This document shows, one piece after another, positions 8,637 through 16,331 of a stretch of 32,397 nt of DNA (position 1 is the stretch's first letter; every line of letters begins with the position of its first letter). Made by a program: the position numbers and the translations under genes. The stretch comes from Deltaproteobacteria bacterium. GTDB lineage: Bacteria > Desulfobacterota > Desulfobaccia > Desulfobaccales > 0-14-0-80-60-11. The stretch covers positions 1 through 32,397 of the forward strand of contig JAKAKP010000009.1 in the NCBI GenBank assembly GCA_021813445.1, given 5' to 3'. The notes beneath the pieces were generated by a model. It saw only the letters and a program-made list of their open reading frames with translations. It had not been told where the DNA came from and ran no database searches.

Positions 8637-8898
8637 CTTATCTTTACCCACAAGTTTTTTACCCGGTGGCGCAGCCTTTCCAGGCTGCGCCAAAAAACGG
8701 CGCAGGCTGAAAAGCCTGCGCCACCAAAGAATACCTTAAATCAGGCACTGTTTTACTCCCCCTTTGAAAAAGGGGGCTGGGGGGATTTTGAGGCGCCCCA
8801 CCCATAAGACCCCGTGGTTCATAAGAATTTACCCCTGGAAGAATCTGGCCACAATCAGAAATGCTCACCCGCCAAATTAAGACTTGCAGGTAATGATA
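8637..8898 (-). repeat. Composite intergenic repeat, copy 3 (inverted, downstream of pgl)
   Basis: Read on the minus strand this copy reproduces copy 2 end to end: left end tcattacctgcaagtctta, gagcatttctgattgtg, the cgcc palindrome, one G/C-run block (about 8755-8800), the twin-hairpin core bounded by ggtggcgcagcct at 8665 and ccacc at 8725, and the right end aacttgtgggtaaagataag. It fills the central part of the 715-bp gap between pgl and the chemotaxis gene. 8495-8636 is GC-rich sequence with no clear feature. 8899-9209 becomes AT-rich and should hold the promoter of the chemotaxis gene, but I could not identify convincing -35/-10 boxes. Confidence 0.85.
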
Positions 8899-9209
8899 AA
8901 CCTTTGGCCCGGGCGCGCAGAATCGAGCCGCGGTTCCATGCCCCTGCAATATCCTGAGCAGGGACCAACCGCTACTTTTCCTTTTACAGTTCGTAAAAAA
9001 CCTTGACACCTTTTTCTTGCCCATCCAGGGAGAATGGGGGAAATGGGGTTTGCCGCGCATGGTACGCATATTGCTATTCTTTAAACGGCATTATAGAATC
9101 GCCCCGGCATCAGTATTCGACAATTTTTTATTATTATTTACAGGTTTTTTAATTAAGTTACCAACCCCCTTAACTTCAGGCCATCACTAAGAGGCGGAAG
9201 GAAAACAAC

Positions 9210-10739
9210 ATGCTGAAGATGAATTTAAATACCAAGATTATTAGTTTGGTAGTGGGATTTGCCTCAGTCCTTCTCCTGATTGCCGCGGTGGGTTGGCTAG
9301 GTATGCAAGGCATCGTAGAAAGGTTTTCCCGGGCCGATGAGGCAAACAATATGTTTAAGAATCTCCTGCAAGCCCGTCGGCATGAGAAGAATTTCATAAT
9401 TCGCCAGGAAGATAAATGGAAAAAATCGGTAGAAAGCGCACTGGGGGACATAAAAAAAGAGGCTGTGGATATTAAGGGTAAATTCAAAGACCAGCGTAAT
9501 AAACAACGGATTGATGTGACCCTGGCCGCAATAGCCGATTATGAAACGGCACTGGCGCATTTAGGAAAATGGATTGAAAAGAAAAAGGCCGCGTCTGGAC
9601 AGGAGCATGATAAAGAACTTGAGGTCATTGATCAGGAGTTGTTAAAAACCGGAAGAAAGGTCGGCAGCCACCTAATCGAAATAATTACCGATCAAAGGAA
9701 TAAGATCAAATCCGAACTGGCTTGGACCAACAGAGCCTTAATCGGCGTGCCTCTGGTAACGGTTCTTTTGGGATTGATCCTGGGTTTCTTAATTGCCCGA
9801 AGTATTACCAGGCCGATTAAACGGATTATCGAAGATCTGTCCGAAGGGGCCGGTCAGGTAGCCGGCGCTTCTTCGCAGGTCGCCTCCTCCAGTCATTATC
9901 TGGCCCAGAGCTCCACGGAGCAGGCCGCCAACCTGGAGGAGACCACGGCTTCCTTGGCGCAGATGGCGTCAACCAGCCGCAAGAGCGCGGATAATGCCCA
10001 TCAGGCCAACGCCCTGGTAAGCGAAGGCCATAAAGTGGTGGAGCAATCCAACCAAGCCATGAAGGATCTCATCCATTCCATGCGGGAAATCGTCCTGGCC
10101 TGCGAAGAAACCGGCAAAATCAATAAGACCATTGATGAAATTGCTTTCCAGACCAATCTCCTGGCGCTGAATGCCGCAGTGGAAGCGGCCCGGGCCGGAG
10201 AGGCAGGAGCGGGCTTTGCCGTGGTGGCCGATGAGGTGCGTTCCCTGGCCATGCGCGCCGCCGAGTCATCCCAGAATACCACCGCCTTGATTGAAAGGAC
10301 CATCGCCAAAGCCAAAGAAGGCTCAGATTTGGTGGGAAAAACGGCCGAGTCTTTCTCCATAGTGGCCGAAAGCAGCAGCAAGATCCGGGATCTGGTGGCG
10401 GAGATCACCACCGCCTCCCATGAGCAGTCCCAAGGGGTGGATCAAATCAATCAGGCGGTCGCGGAAATGGACCAGGTGGTGCAAAAAAATGCGGCCGTGG
10501 CCGAGGAAGGAGCCAGTGCTTCTGAAGAGCTAACCGCCCAGTCTCAGCAAATGAAAGTCATGGTAAACGAATTGGTGGCCCTGGTGGGTAACCGGAGCAG
10601 AAGTATAAGCAAACCTCAGAGAACCTTGATGCTCAGTGAGCCTAGAGCTCCAGAGCCAACCAGGATAATAAATCCACCTCTGCCAGCAAATTCCGTCCCG
10701 CATCTTCCTGGTGCGGAGGGAGATTTTAAAGATTTCTGA
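9210..10739 (+). CDS. Methyl-accepting chemotaxis protein
   Basis: A transmembrane chemoreceptor of 509 residues. TM1 is at about 11-32 and a helical ligand-binding region (about 33-165) is rich in Lys/Glu, with [11 protein letters not shown]-type features (QARRHEKNF) common to helical-bundle sensors. TM2 is at about 172-194. The HAMP remnant is short ([14 protein letters not shown]), then a long coiled-coil signalling domain follows. The hairpin tip [20 protein letters not shown] spans about 310-330 and continues [16 protein letters not shown]. The extreme C-terminus, DFKDF, resembles an aromatic-x-x-F docking tail for CheR/CheB. AAGGA lies 9 bases before ATG 9210; ATG 9219 is an alternative. 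Codon use and AT content of the N-terminal third are lower in GC than neighbours. A hybrid kinase follows 84 bp later; no cheA/cheW is in the window. Confidence 0.93.
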   Translation: MLKMNLNTKIISLVVGFASVLLLIAAVGWLGMQGIVERFSRADEANNMFKNLLQARRHEKNFIIRQEDKWKKSVESALGDIKKEAVDIKGKFKDQRNKQRIDVTLAAIADYETALAHLGKWIEKKKAASGQEHDKELEVIDQELLKTGRKVGSHLIEIITDQRNKIKSELAWTNRALIGVPLVTVLLGLILGFLIARSITRPIKRIIEDLSEGAGQVAGASSQVASSSHYLAQSSTEQAANLEETTASLAQMASTSRKSADNAHQANALVSEGHKVVEQSNQAMKDLIHSMREIVLACEETGKINKTIDEIAFQTNLLALNAAVEAARAGEAGAGFAVVADEVRSLAMRAAESSQNTTALIERTIAKAKEGSDLVGKTAESFSIVAESSSKIRDLVAEITTASHEQSQGVDQINQAVAEMDQVVQKNAAVAEEGASASEELTAQSQQMKVMVNELVALVGNRSRSISKPQRTLMLSEPRAPEPTRIINPPLPANSVPHLPGAEGDFKDF

Positions 10740-10823
10740 AAAATTGAACCATTTTTAGCCGGTCCAGCTCTGCATCCGTTGAACCTGGCTCCTCTTTCGA
10801 TTCAGGCGCTGAAAGGATTCACG

Positions 10824-13800
10824 TTGCCAAAAATCTGCACCAATCTTCAAGCTCGGATCATACTGATAACCTTTTTCTCCATCCTGCCGCTTCTGGGCTT
10901 GTTGACCCACCTTAACTTGGAGGCAAACCGCTACAGGGAAAAGCCGGCACCAGAACTGGCCCCAGGCGCGGCCCAGCAATCCCCCAGCCTTCAGGAAGGT
11001 CAAGTAACCCATGCTTGCCTGAATACCCTTACCCCGTTGGCCGGGTTGCCTGGCGGGAATTATGTCTTGGTGAATAACCCCGCCCCGGCTATCTCTTCCT
11101 CTCTTCCTCGCACTTTGCCGGACAAATTGCCGGCCGGGTTAGGGGTAACCGGGCTGGTGCTGCTGCTGGCCTGGATGTGGGGACACCATTTCAGGAAACG
11201 CCGCCACGCCTCTAAAGGCCATCTGGCCGAGGATAAGCTGGCGCAGTTGCACCAACAACAGGAATTGATCCTGGCCTCGGCCACGGAAGGGATTTTGGGA
11301 ATAGACCTCCAGGGCAACCACACCTTTGTGAATCCCGCAGCCGCGGCCCTATTGGGTTACGAAGTGGAGGAGCTTCTCGGCCGGCCCTCTCACTCTACGT
11401 GGCACCATTCAAAGGAGAATGGCAGTCCTTACCCGGGGGAGGAATGCCACATCCTGGAAACTTTAAAAGGTGATTACCGCCCCAATCCCGTGGAAGAGGT
11501 GTTCTGGAGAAAGGACGGCACTCCTTTTCCGGTGGAATCCAATAAAAATCCCGTCCTCGAAAACGGACGAATAGTGGGGATAGTCGTAACTTTCACGGAT
11601 ATCAGCGCCCGCAAGCAAGCGGAGAAAGCTCTCCGGGAAAGCGAAAAGCATTATCGCACCCTGATGAAAACCTCCCCCTATTCTATTCTGGACATTGATC
11701 TTCATGGCCGTATTACCGCGGCCAATGACCGGGCCTCCTTGCTTATCGGTTATCAAATAGAAGAACTCATCAACCGCCGGGCCCTAGATTTTATCGCCCA
11801 GGCGGAGTGCCCTGAAGCCATGCGGACCTTGGAAGAGATCCAGAAAACCGGGAGCGTCAGAAACCGGGTGTTCAACATCATCAGAGAGGATGGCACCTCC
11901 TTCGCCGCGGAGGTCAGCGCCTCTTTAATCACGGATGACCTGGGGCAACCCAGGTCCATCATCGCGATCTTTAGAAACATCAGCTACCGCCTGGAAGCAG
12001 AAAAGGCTCTAAAGGCGGGCGAGGAGAAATACCGGGTGCTGGTCAATCAAATTCCGGCGGTGGTCTACAAGGCCTACGCGGACTGCACCATCGATTTCTT
12101 TGATCATAAAGTTGAAGCCCTGACCGGCTATCCCAAAAAATGCTTCGATTCCCGCCAGATCCTCTGGAAGGAACTGATCCTGCCGGAAGACCTCCCGGAA
12201 GCCAGAAAAAAATTTATTCACGCCTTGAAGACCAGCAAGGCCTATGTGCGGGAATATCGCATCCGCAGAAGAAACAAGGAGGTTCGCTGGATTCACAACC
12301 GGGGGAACATATTCTGTGACGCTGCGGGCAAAATTGAATATGTCAGCGGCGTCTTGTTCGACATCACGGACCGCAAGCAGGCGGAGGAAAAACTCTTCAG
12401 GGCCAGCCGGGCGCTAAGGGCCTTGGGGGAAGTCAACCAGGCCCTGGTGCACGCCACGGAAGAACAGGCCTTTTTACAAGATGTTTGGCGGATCATCGTG
12501 GAAGTAACGGGTTACCCGCTGTCCTGGGTAGGCGTTCCCCAGCAGGACCCCGCTAAGACCATTATGCCAGCGGCGCAGATGGGGCGGAGTGGAGAGGACG
12601 CCAATTGGATCAGAATTACTTGGGCGGACGATGACCCCCGCGGCCTGGGGCCAGGCGGAGAGGCGATCCGTACGGGCAAAATCCAGGTGATCAGAAACAT
12701 ACTGGCAAACCCTACTCTTGCTCCCTGGCACGATGAGGCGCGTCGCCGCCATTATAATTCAGTTATTGTTCTGCCCCTAACCCTGGAGCAGGAAACCATT
12801 GCCATCCTGGATATCCTGTCCGAGGAAGTCAACGGCTTCGATTCGGAGGAAATCAAGCTCTTGGAGGAACTAGCCAGTAACGTCAGCCAGGGCATTTCCA
12901 TCCTCAAGGAACGCAGTCAACGCCGGCAGGCGATGGCGGAAAAGGCCAAGCTGGAGATGCAACTCCGCCAGGCTCAAAAGATGGAAGCCATCGGCACCCT
13001 GGCAGGCGGCATTGCCCATGACTTCAACAACATTCTCACAGCCATCGTCGGTTATTCCGAATTGATCCTGTTGAACCTAGACCAAAAACAAGACATTCAG
13101 GTGATTGAGAACCACCTGAACGGGGTCCTGCAGGCAGGGAAACGGGCCAAAGACCTGGTGCAGCAGATCCTCACTTTCAGCCGCAAGAAGGAGCAGGGCA
13201 AGCAACCGGTCCAGATAAACCTGATCATCCTGGAAGCGATTAAACTGCTGCGGGCTTCTTTTCCCGCCACCATTGAGATTTACTCCGACATTCCCAGTCA
13301 GTGCGGGCTGGTTTTGGCCGACCCCACCCAGATCCATCAGGTGCTAATGAACATGGGCACCAACGCCTACCATGCCATGCGCGAGAATGGTGGGGTGCTG
13401 GAGATCAGCCTGGGCGCAGAGGAGGTAGACGCCGCGTTGGCCAATACCCATCCTAATCTGCGCCCCGGCCCTTACCTAAGGCTCAGCGTCCGGGATAGCG
13501 GGCACGGTATGGAGCCTGAAGTCTTGGAGCGCATCTTCGAGCCCTACTTCACCACCAAGGGGCTGTCTGAAGGCACCGGCTTGGGTCTGGCCGTGGTGCA
13601 CGGTATCATCTCCAACCTGGGCGGCGCTATCCTGGTGGACAGCCAGGTGGGGAATGGCACTGCCTTCCAGGTCTATCTGCCCCGTCTGGACGGCGTCGGC
13701 CCGGGGGACATTCCGGAACCAGTCGCAGCCGAGCCCATTGCTGTCTCTTCCAGGGGCGAGCATATCCTGTTCATTGACGATGAACCGGTGCTCGCCCATA

Positions 13801-14153
13801 TCGGCGAAAAGATCCTCAAGCGCCTGGGCTACAAGGTCACGGTCAAGACCAGCAGCCTGGAGGCCCTGGAATTGTTCTCGGCCCGGCCTGAGGATTTTGA
13901 TCTCATTATTTCCGACCAGACCATGCCCCATCTGACCGGCGTCCAGCTGGCCCAAAAAATTATCCGGCTGCGGCCGGAGACGCCCATCATCCTGTGTACC
14001 GGGTCCAGTGAAACCGTCGCCGCCAAAAAAGCAAAAGAGGATGGGATTTGGGATTATTTGGTGAAGCCTTTCAACGTGGGCGACTTGGCCAAGACTATCA
14101 AGCGGGTGCTGCATCCTGAAGAAAGCCCTCCCCCCCGAGGAAACCTGAACTGA
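10824..14153 (+). CDS. Hybrid sensor histidine kinase, PAS-PAS-PAS-GAF-HisKA-HATPase-REC
   Basis: Membrane-anchored hybrid kinase of about 1109 residues. Two hydrophobic segments (about 12-30 and 106-123) flank a short, Pro-rich periplasmic stretch. Then come PAS1 (about 145-267), PAS2 (about 270-395), PAS3 with a PAC tail (about 396-520), a GAF domain (about 523-690), HisKA with H732 in GGIAHDFNNIL, HATPase (N box NMGTNAYHAM, G boxes DSGHGM and GTGLGLA), and a C-terminal receiver with phospho-acceptor D1031 (IISDQTMP) and K in LVKPF. An ATP/Asp relay on one chain is therefore likely. I prefer TTG 10824 because AAAGGA precedes it; TTG 10779 is open further upstream but has no ribosome binding site. 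Signal and output are unknown. It lies just behind the chemotaxis gene and may share its transcript. Confidence 0.93.
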   Translation: MPKICTNLQARIILITFFSILPLLGLLTHLNLEANRYREKPAPELAPGAAQQSPSLQEGQVTHACLNTLTPLAGLPGGNYVLVNNPAPAISSSLPRTLPDKLPAGLGVTGLVLLLAWMWGHHFRKRRHASKGHLAEDKLAQLHQQQELILASATEGILGIDLQGNHTFVNPAAAALLGYEVEELLGRPSHSTWHHSKENGSPYPGEECHILETLKGDYRPNPVEEVFWRKDGTPFPVESNKNPVLENGRIVGIVVTFTDISARKQAEKALRESEKHYRTLMKTSPYSILDIDLHGRITAANDRASLLIGYQIEELINRRALDFIAQAECPEAMRTLEEIQKTGSVRNRVFNIIREDGTSFAAEVSASLITDDLGQPRSIIAIFRNISYRLEAEKALKAGEEKYRVLVNQIPAVVYKAYADCTIDFFDHKVEALTGYPKKCFDSRQILWKELILPEDLPEARKKFIHALKTSKAYVREYRIRRRNKEVRWIHNRGNIFCDAAGKIEYVSGVLFDITDRKQAEEKLFRASRALRALGEVNQALVHATEEQAFLQDVWRIIVEVTGYPLSWVGVPQQDPAKTIMPAAQMGRSGEDANWIRITWADDDPRGLGPGGEAIRTGKIQVIRNILANPTLAPWHDEARRRHYNSVIVLPLTLEQETIAILDILSEEVNGFDSEEIKLLEELASNVSQGISILKERSQRRQAMAEKAKLEMQLRQAQKMEAIGTLAGGIAHDFNNILTAIVGYSELILLNLDQKQDIQVIENHLNGVLQAGKRAKDLVQQILTFSRKKEQGKQPVQINLIILEAIKLLRASFPATIEIYSDIPSQCGLVLADPTQIHQVLMNMGTNAYHAMRENGGVLEISLGAEEVDAALANTHPNLRPGPYLRLSVRDSGHGMEPEVLERIFEPYFTTKGLSEGTGLGLAVVHGIISNLGGAILVDSQVGNGTAFQVYLPRLDGVGPGDIPEPVAAEPIAVSSRGEHILFIDDEPVLAHIGEKILKRLGYKVTVKTSSLEALELFSARPEDFDLIISDQTMPHLTGVQLAQKIIRLRPETPIILCTGSSETVAAKKAKEDGIWDYLVKPFNVGDLAKTIKRVLHPEESPPPRGNLN

Positions 14154-14236
14154 GCTGCTGACCTTGCTTTTTCCTATAGTAAAAGCCGCGAATGATTCCC
14201 TGGAAGCTGTTGCAAAACCTCGTATAGCCCTCAGTT

Positions 14237-14306
14237 GTCATTCTGAGCGCCGCGAAGAATCTCGTATTTTCGAATGGTTGAAATCCTTCACTGCGTTCAG
14301 GATGAC
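14237..14306. repeat. Imperfect inverted repeat with a third half-copy downstream
   Basis: 14237-14260 (gtcattctgagcgccgcg+aagaat) is inverted imperfectly at 14283-14306. A related direct half-copy begins at 14458 (gtcatcttgagtagcgag). Sequences of this type are recurrent, MITE-like intergenic elements in many bacteria. The 429-bp gap 14154-14582 otherwise shows no gene. The ribosome binding site AAGGA of the next gene lies at its end. Confidence 0.65.
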
Positions 14307-14582
14307 AGAAAGAAAGCGTGGGCCCCTCCAGCCGTTCTCATGAGCCCTCCTGAGGTTGATTGGGCAGGCGTCCTGGTAGATCCGAGAAAGAGTTGCCGGA
14401 AAAATCTCTGGTTAAGACAATTAGAGACTGTTTTAAAAATCCAACTTCCCTTAAAATGTCATCTTGAGTAGCGAGCAGAATCCCGAGTTACATCCAATTA
14501 ACTCCTCAAGCATTCGTAATGATGGGACTAATGAGGACGCCGCAGTTTTTGCGGAAGATGGTTTTCGCCCAGGAACAAGGAA

Positions 14583-15017
14583 ATGACTGAAACCGAAAAC
14601 GACCAGATGCAAGGGACGCAGGTATTCCGGCCCTGCAGCCGGGCCTTTGTGGTGCATTACGTGGCCATGTTCATCTGTTTTGTGGGACCCCAGATCAATC
14701 CCGCGGCGGGGCTGCCCCCCTGGCTGGGCCTGGTACTGGGACTCATCCTGGTGGCGGCGGTGGTTTACATGCGCTGGGGCCAGGAGTATCAGGTAACGCC
14801 CCGGGGGGTGAGCAAGGTCTGGACCTGGACCTGCAGGCGGCAGGAAATTACTTGGGACAACCTGGGGGAGGTCCTGATACGCCGGGGGCTGACCCAAACG
14901 CTGCTCCAGGTGGGGAACCTGATCCTCCAGGACAAGTCCGGGGGGCCGGCTTTGTTCTGGTTCGGCCTGACGGACCCCAAAGGGGTTAAAGCCCTGATCG
15001 AAGAAAGGCGCCGGTGA
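14583..15017 (+). CDS. Small membrane protein with PH-like (bPH2/DUF304-type) C-terminal domain
   Basis: 144 residues. Two hydrophobic helices (about 22-38 and 47-64, FVVHYVAMFICFVG and WLGLVLGLILVAAVVYM) are followed by a soluble domain of alternating strands: EYQVTPRGVSKVWTWTCRRQ, ITWDNLGEVLIRRGL, LLQVGNLILQDKSGG, then a short C-terminal helix DPKGVKALIEERR. That topology (two TM helices plus YxVTxxGV... start) is typical of bacterial PH-domain proteins. I call this from pattern, not from a certain motif. AAGGA precedes ATG 14583. The stop overlaps the next gene (TGATG), so the pair is coupled. Function unknown; membrane localisation is the firm part. Confidence 0.72.
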   Translation: MTETENDQMQGTQVFRPCSRAFVVHYVAMFICFVGPQINPAAGLPPWLGLVLGLILVAAVVYMRWGQEYQVTPRGVSKVWTWTCRRQEITWDNLGEVLIRRGLTQTLLQVGNLILQDKSGGPALFWFGLTDPKGVKALIEERRR

Positions 15018-15739
15018 TGCCCCCGGATGAGCCGGAATTGGGACCCGGCGCGCCTCCTCCAGAGCCGGAGGCCGCGACCGCGCCAGAGCAGGAAGCGGAG
15101 GTCACACCTGCACCTCCCCCCACTATTCCTTGGGAAGATGCAGAAATCGGCCGCCTCAGGGGCCTGGTCCGCACTTTAGGACAGTTGCTCTGTCACCCCC
15201 GGAATTTCTTCCAAAATCTGCCCCGGGAAGGCTGGGGCGAGGCCCTGGCCTTCGGTCTAATTGTAAGGACTGCGGGATTATTGGCCTGTCTTTACTGGCA
15301 ACTGGTCTTTTATCTGCAACTCGGCCGCCATTTGGGAGAATTGTCCGCTCTGGCCAGGCAGTTTGTCAACCTGGGAGCGGGGATCATCATTACGGTGATG
15401 CTGCTGGCGCCGTCTATCATGCTGTTGAACCTGGCGGTCAGCAGCCTGGGGTTGTGGGCCGCGGTGCTGCTGAGCGGCGGGCCCCAGGGGCAATTCCCCG
15501 CGATCTGGCGGCTCACCTGCTATGCCCAAGGAGCCCTGGTAGCCGGATTTCTGCCGGTCCTGGGAGGACCGGTGGCCGGTTTTGGGACTTTGGTCCTCAC
15601 TTACCAGGGATTGCGGGGGGTCTTGGGGTTCACTTCCGGGCGGGCCCTGGGAACCTTGTGCCTGTCTCTGGGTCTCCAGGTCTTACTGTCGCTATTGCTC
15701 CTGGGGAGCCTTACGCGCTTCTGGTTTTTCTCCGGCTAA
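15017..15739 (+). CDS. Yip1-like multi-pass membrane protein
   Basis: 240 residues (241 if GTG 15014 is used). The first about 35 residues are Pro/Glu-rich and probably disordered. Then PWEDAEIGRL, LVRTLGQLLCHPRNFFQNLP and about five hydrophobic helices follow (for example LIVRTAGLLACLYWQLVF, IIITVMLLAPSIMLLNLA, GLQVLLSLLLLGSL). The phrase HPRNFF..LP before the first helix, and QLTYQGLRG-like VLTYQGLRGVLGF near the end, resemble bacterial YIP1 (PF04893) members. The start is read as ATG 15017 in a TGATG junction with the preceding gene. The two probably act together at the inner membrane. The last 48 bp overlap the oppositely oriented LapA-like gene tail to tail. Confidence 0.75.
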   Translation: MPPDEPELGPGAPPPEPEAATAPEQEAEVTPAPPPTIPWEDAEIGRLRGLVRTLGQLLCHPRNFFQNLPREGWGEALAFGLIVRTAGLLACLYWQLVFYLQLGRHLGELSALARQFVNLGAGIIITVMLLAPSIMLLNLAVSSLGLWAAVLLSGGPQGQFPAIWRLTCYAQGALVAGFLPVLGGPVAGFGTLVLTYQGLRGVLGFTSGRALGTLCLSLGLQVLLSLLLLGSLTRFWFFSG

Positions 15740-15958
15740 AGCCGCCGCCTTTTTCTGTCTTTTGACCCGCAGGAGATGGCCCAGCCAACCGCCGAGGAGG
15801 CCGATGGCAAAGCTGCCGTAAATCAGCACGAAGATGGGCAGTTTCCCAAGATCGAACTTAAACAGTTTGAGAACCGGGGAAGGCAGGGCGTTCTCCACGG
15901 CAAAATCCACCAGGAGCGCGCCCAACAGCAGGAGAAGCACACCTTTGATTTTATTCAT
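15692..15958 (-). CDS. LapA-domain (DUF1049-like) small membrane protein
   Basis: 88 residues. An N-terminal helix (KGVLLLLLGALLVDFAVEN) is followed by a short loop (LKLFKFDLGKLP), a second helix (IFVLIYGSFAIGLLGGWLGHLL) and a basic tail (RVKRQKKAA). This is the LapA/DUF1049 topology: N-V/LxL-F...lPlf.....f..G. Start ATG 15958 is preceded by AAGG(T) at 7-base spacing. It lies 19 bp downstream of the response regulator and so may be the last gene of the galT-glgA-kinase transcript. Its final 48 bp overlap the Yip1-like gene on the other strand. The overlap is convergent and harmless to both frames. Role in this organism is unknown. Confidence 0.78.
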   Translation of the reverse strand: MNKIKGVLLLLLGALLVDFAVENALPSPVLKLFKFDLGKLPIFVLIYGSFAIGLLGGWLGHLLRVKRQKKAAALAGEKPEARKAPQEQ

Positions 15959-15977
15959 GCCCGCACCTTGGAAAATC

Positions 15978-16331
15978 TCAATCTTTCAGGTAACGTTTTA
16001 CCGCTGATTTCAAGTCCTCCAGGTCGGAGGATTTGACCAGGTATTCATCAGAAGCCCAGGTGGCAAAGTCCTGGCGGTATTCCCCATAAGCCGTGCTGAG
16101 GAGCACCGGCAGCTCCGGCTGCCGTTCCTTGATCTGCCTGAGGGCTTCAATGCCGTCCATCTCCGGCATCTTGATGTCCAAGATGACCAGATCCAGAGGG
16201 ACCTTGTCCACAATCTCCAGGGCTTCCCGGCCGTTGGCGGCCTGGTAGACCTCGTAGCCTTCCTCTTTGAGTTCTTCGCTATAAAGGAGGCGAATGCTCA
16301 TTTCGTCGTCCGCCACCAGGATCTTCTTCAT
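15978..16331 (-). CDS. Single-domain response regulator (CheY-like)
   Basis: 117 residues forming a lone receiver domain. Acidic pair in VADDE (about 7-9), phospho-acceptor D52 in LVILDIKMPEMDG, the ST switch in LLSTAYGEY, and K in EYLVKSSDLEDL. The usual KP after the Lys is KS here. There is no output domain, so it should signal by protein contact. The start ATG 16329-16331 overlaps the kinase stop (TGATG), showing strict coupling. Readings extending further upstream belong to the kinase. It is the obvious partner of the upstream histidine kinase. Confidence 0.93.
   Translation of the reverse strand: MKKILVADDEMSIRLLYSEELKEEGYEVYQAANGREALEIVDKVPLDLVILDIKMPEMDGIEALRQIKERQPELPVLLSTAYGEYRQDFATWASDEYLVKSSDLEDLKSAVKRYLKD

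Noticed and set aside
9002-9030. TTGACA box as -35, or a sigma-54 site (TGACAC then TTGC), before the chemotaxis gene
   Set aside because: No -10 hexamer at 16-18 bases, and the sigma-54 half-sites are two bases too far apart.
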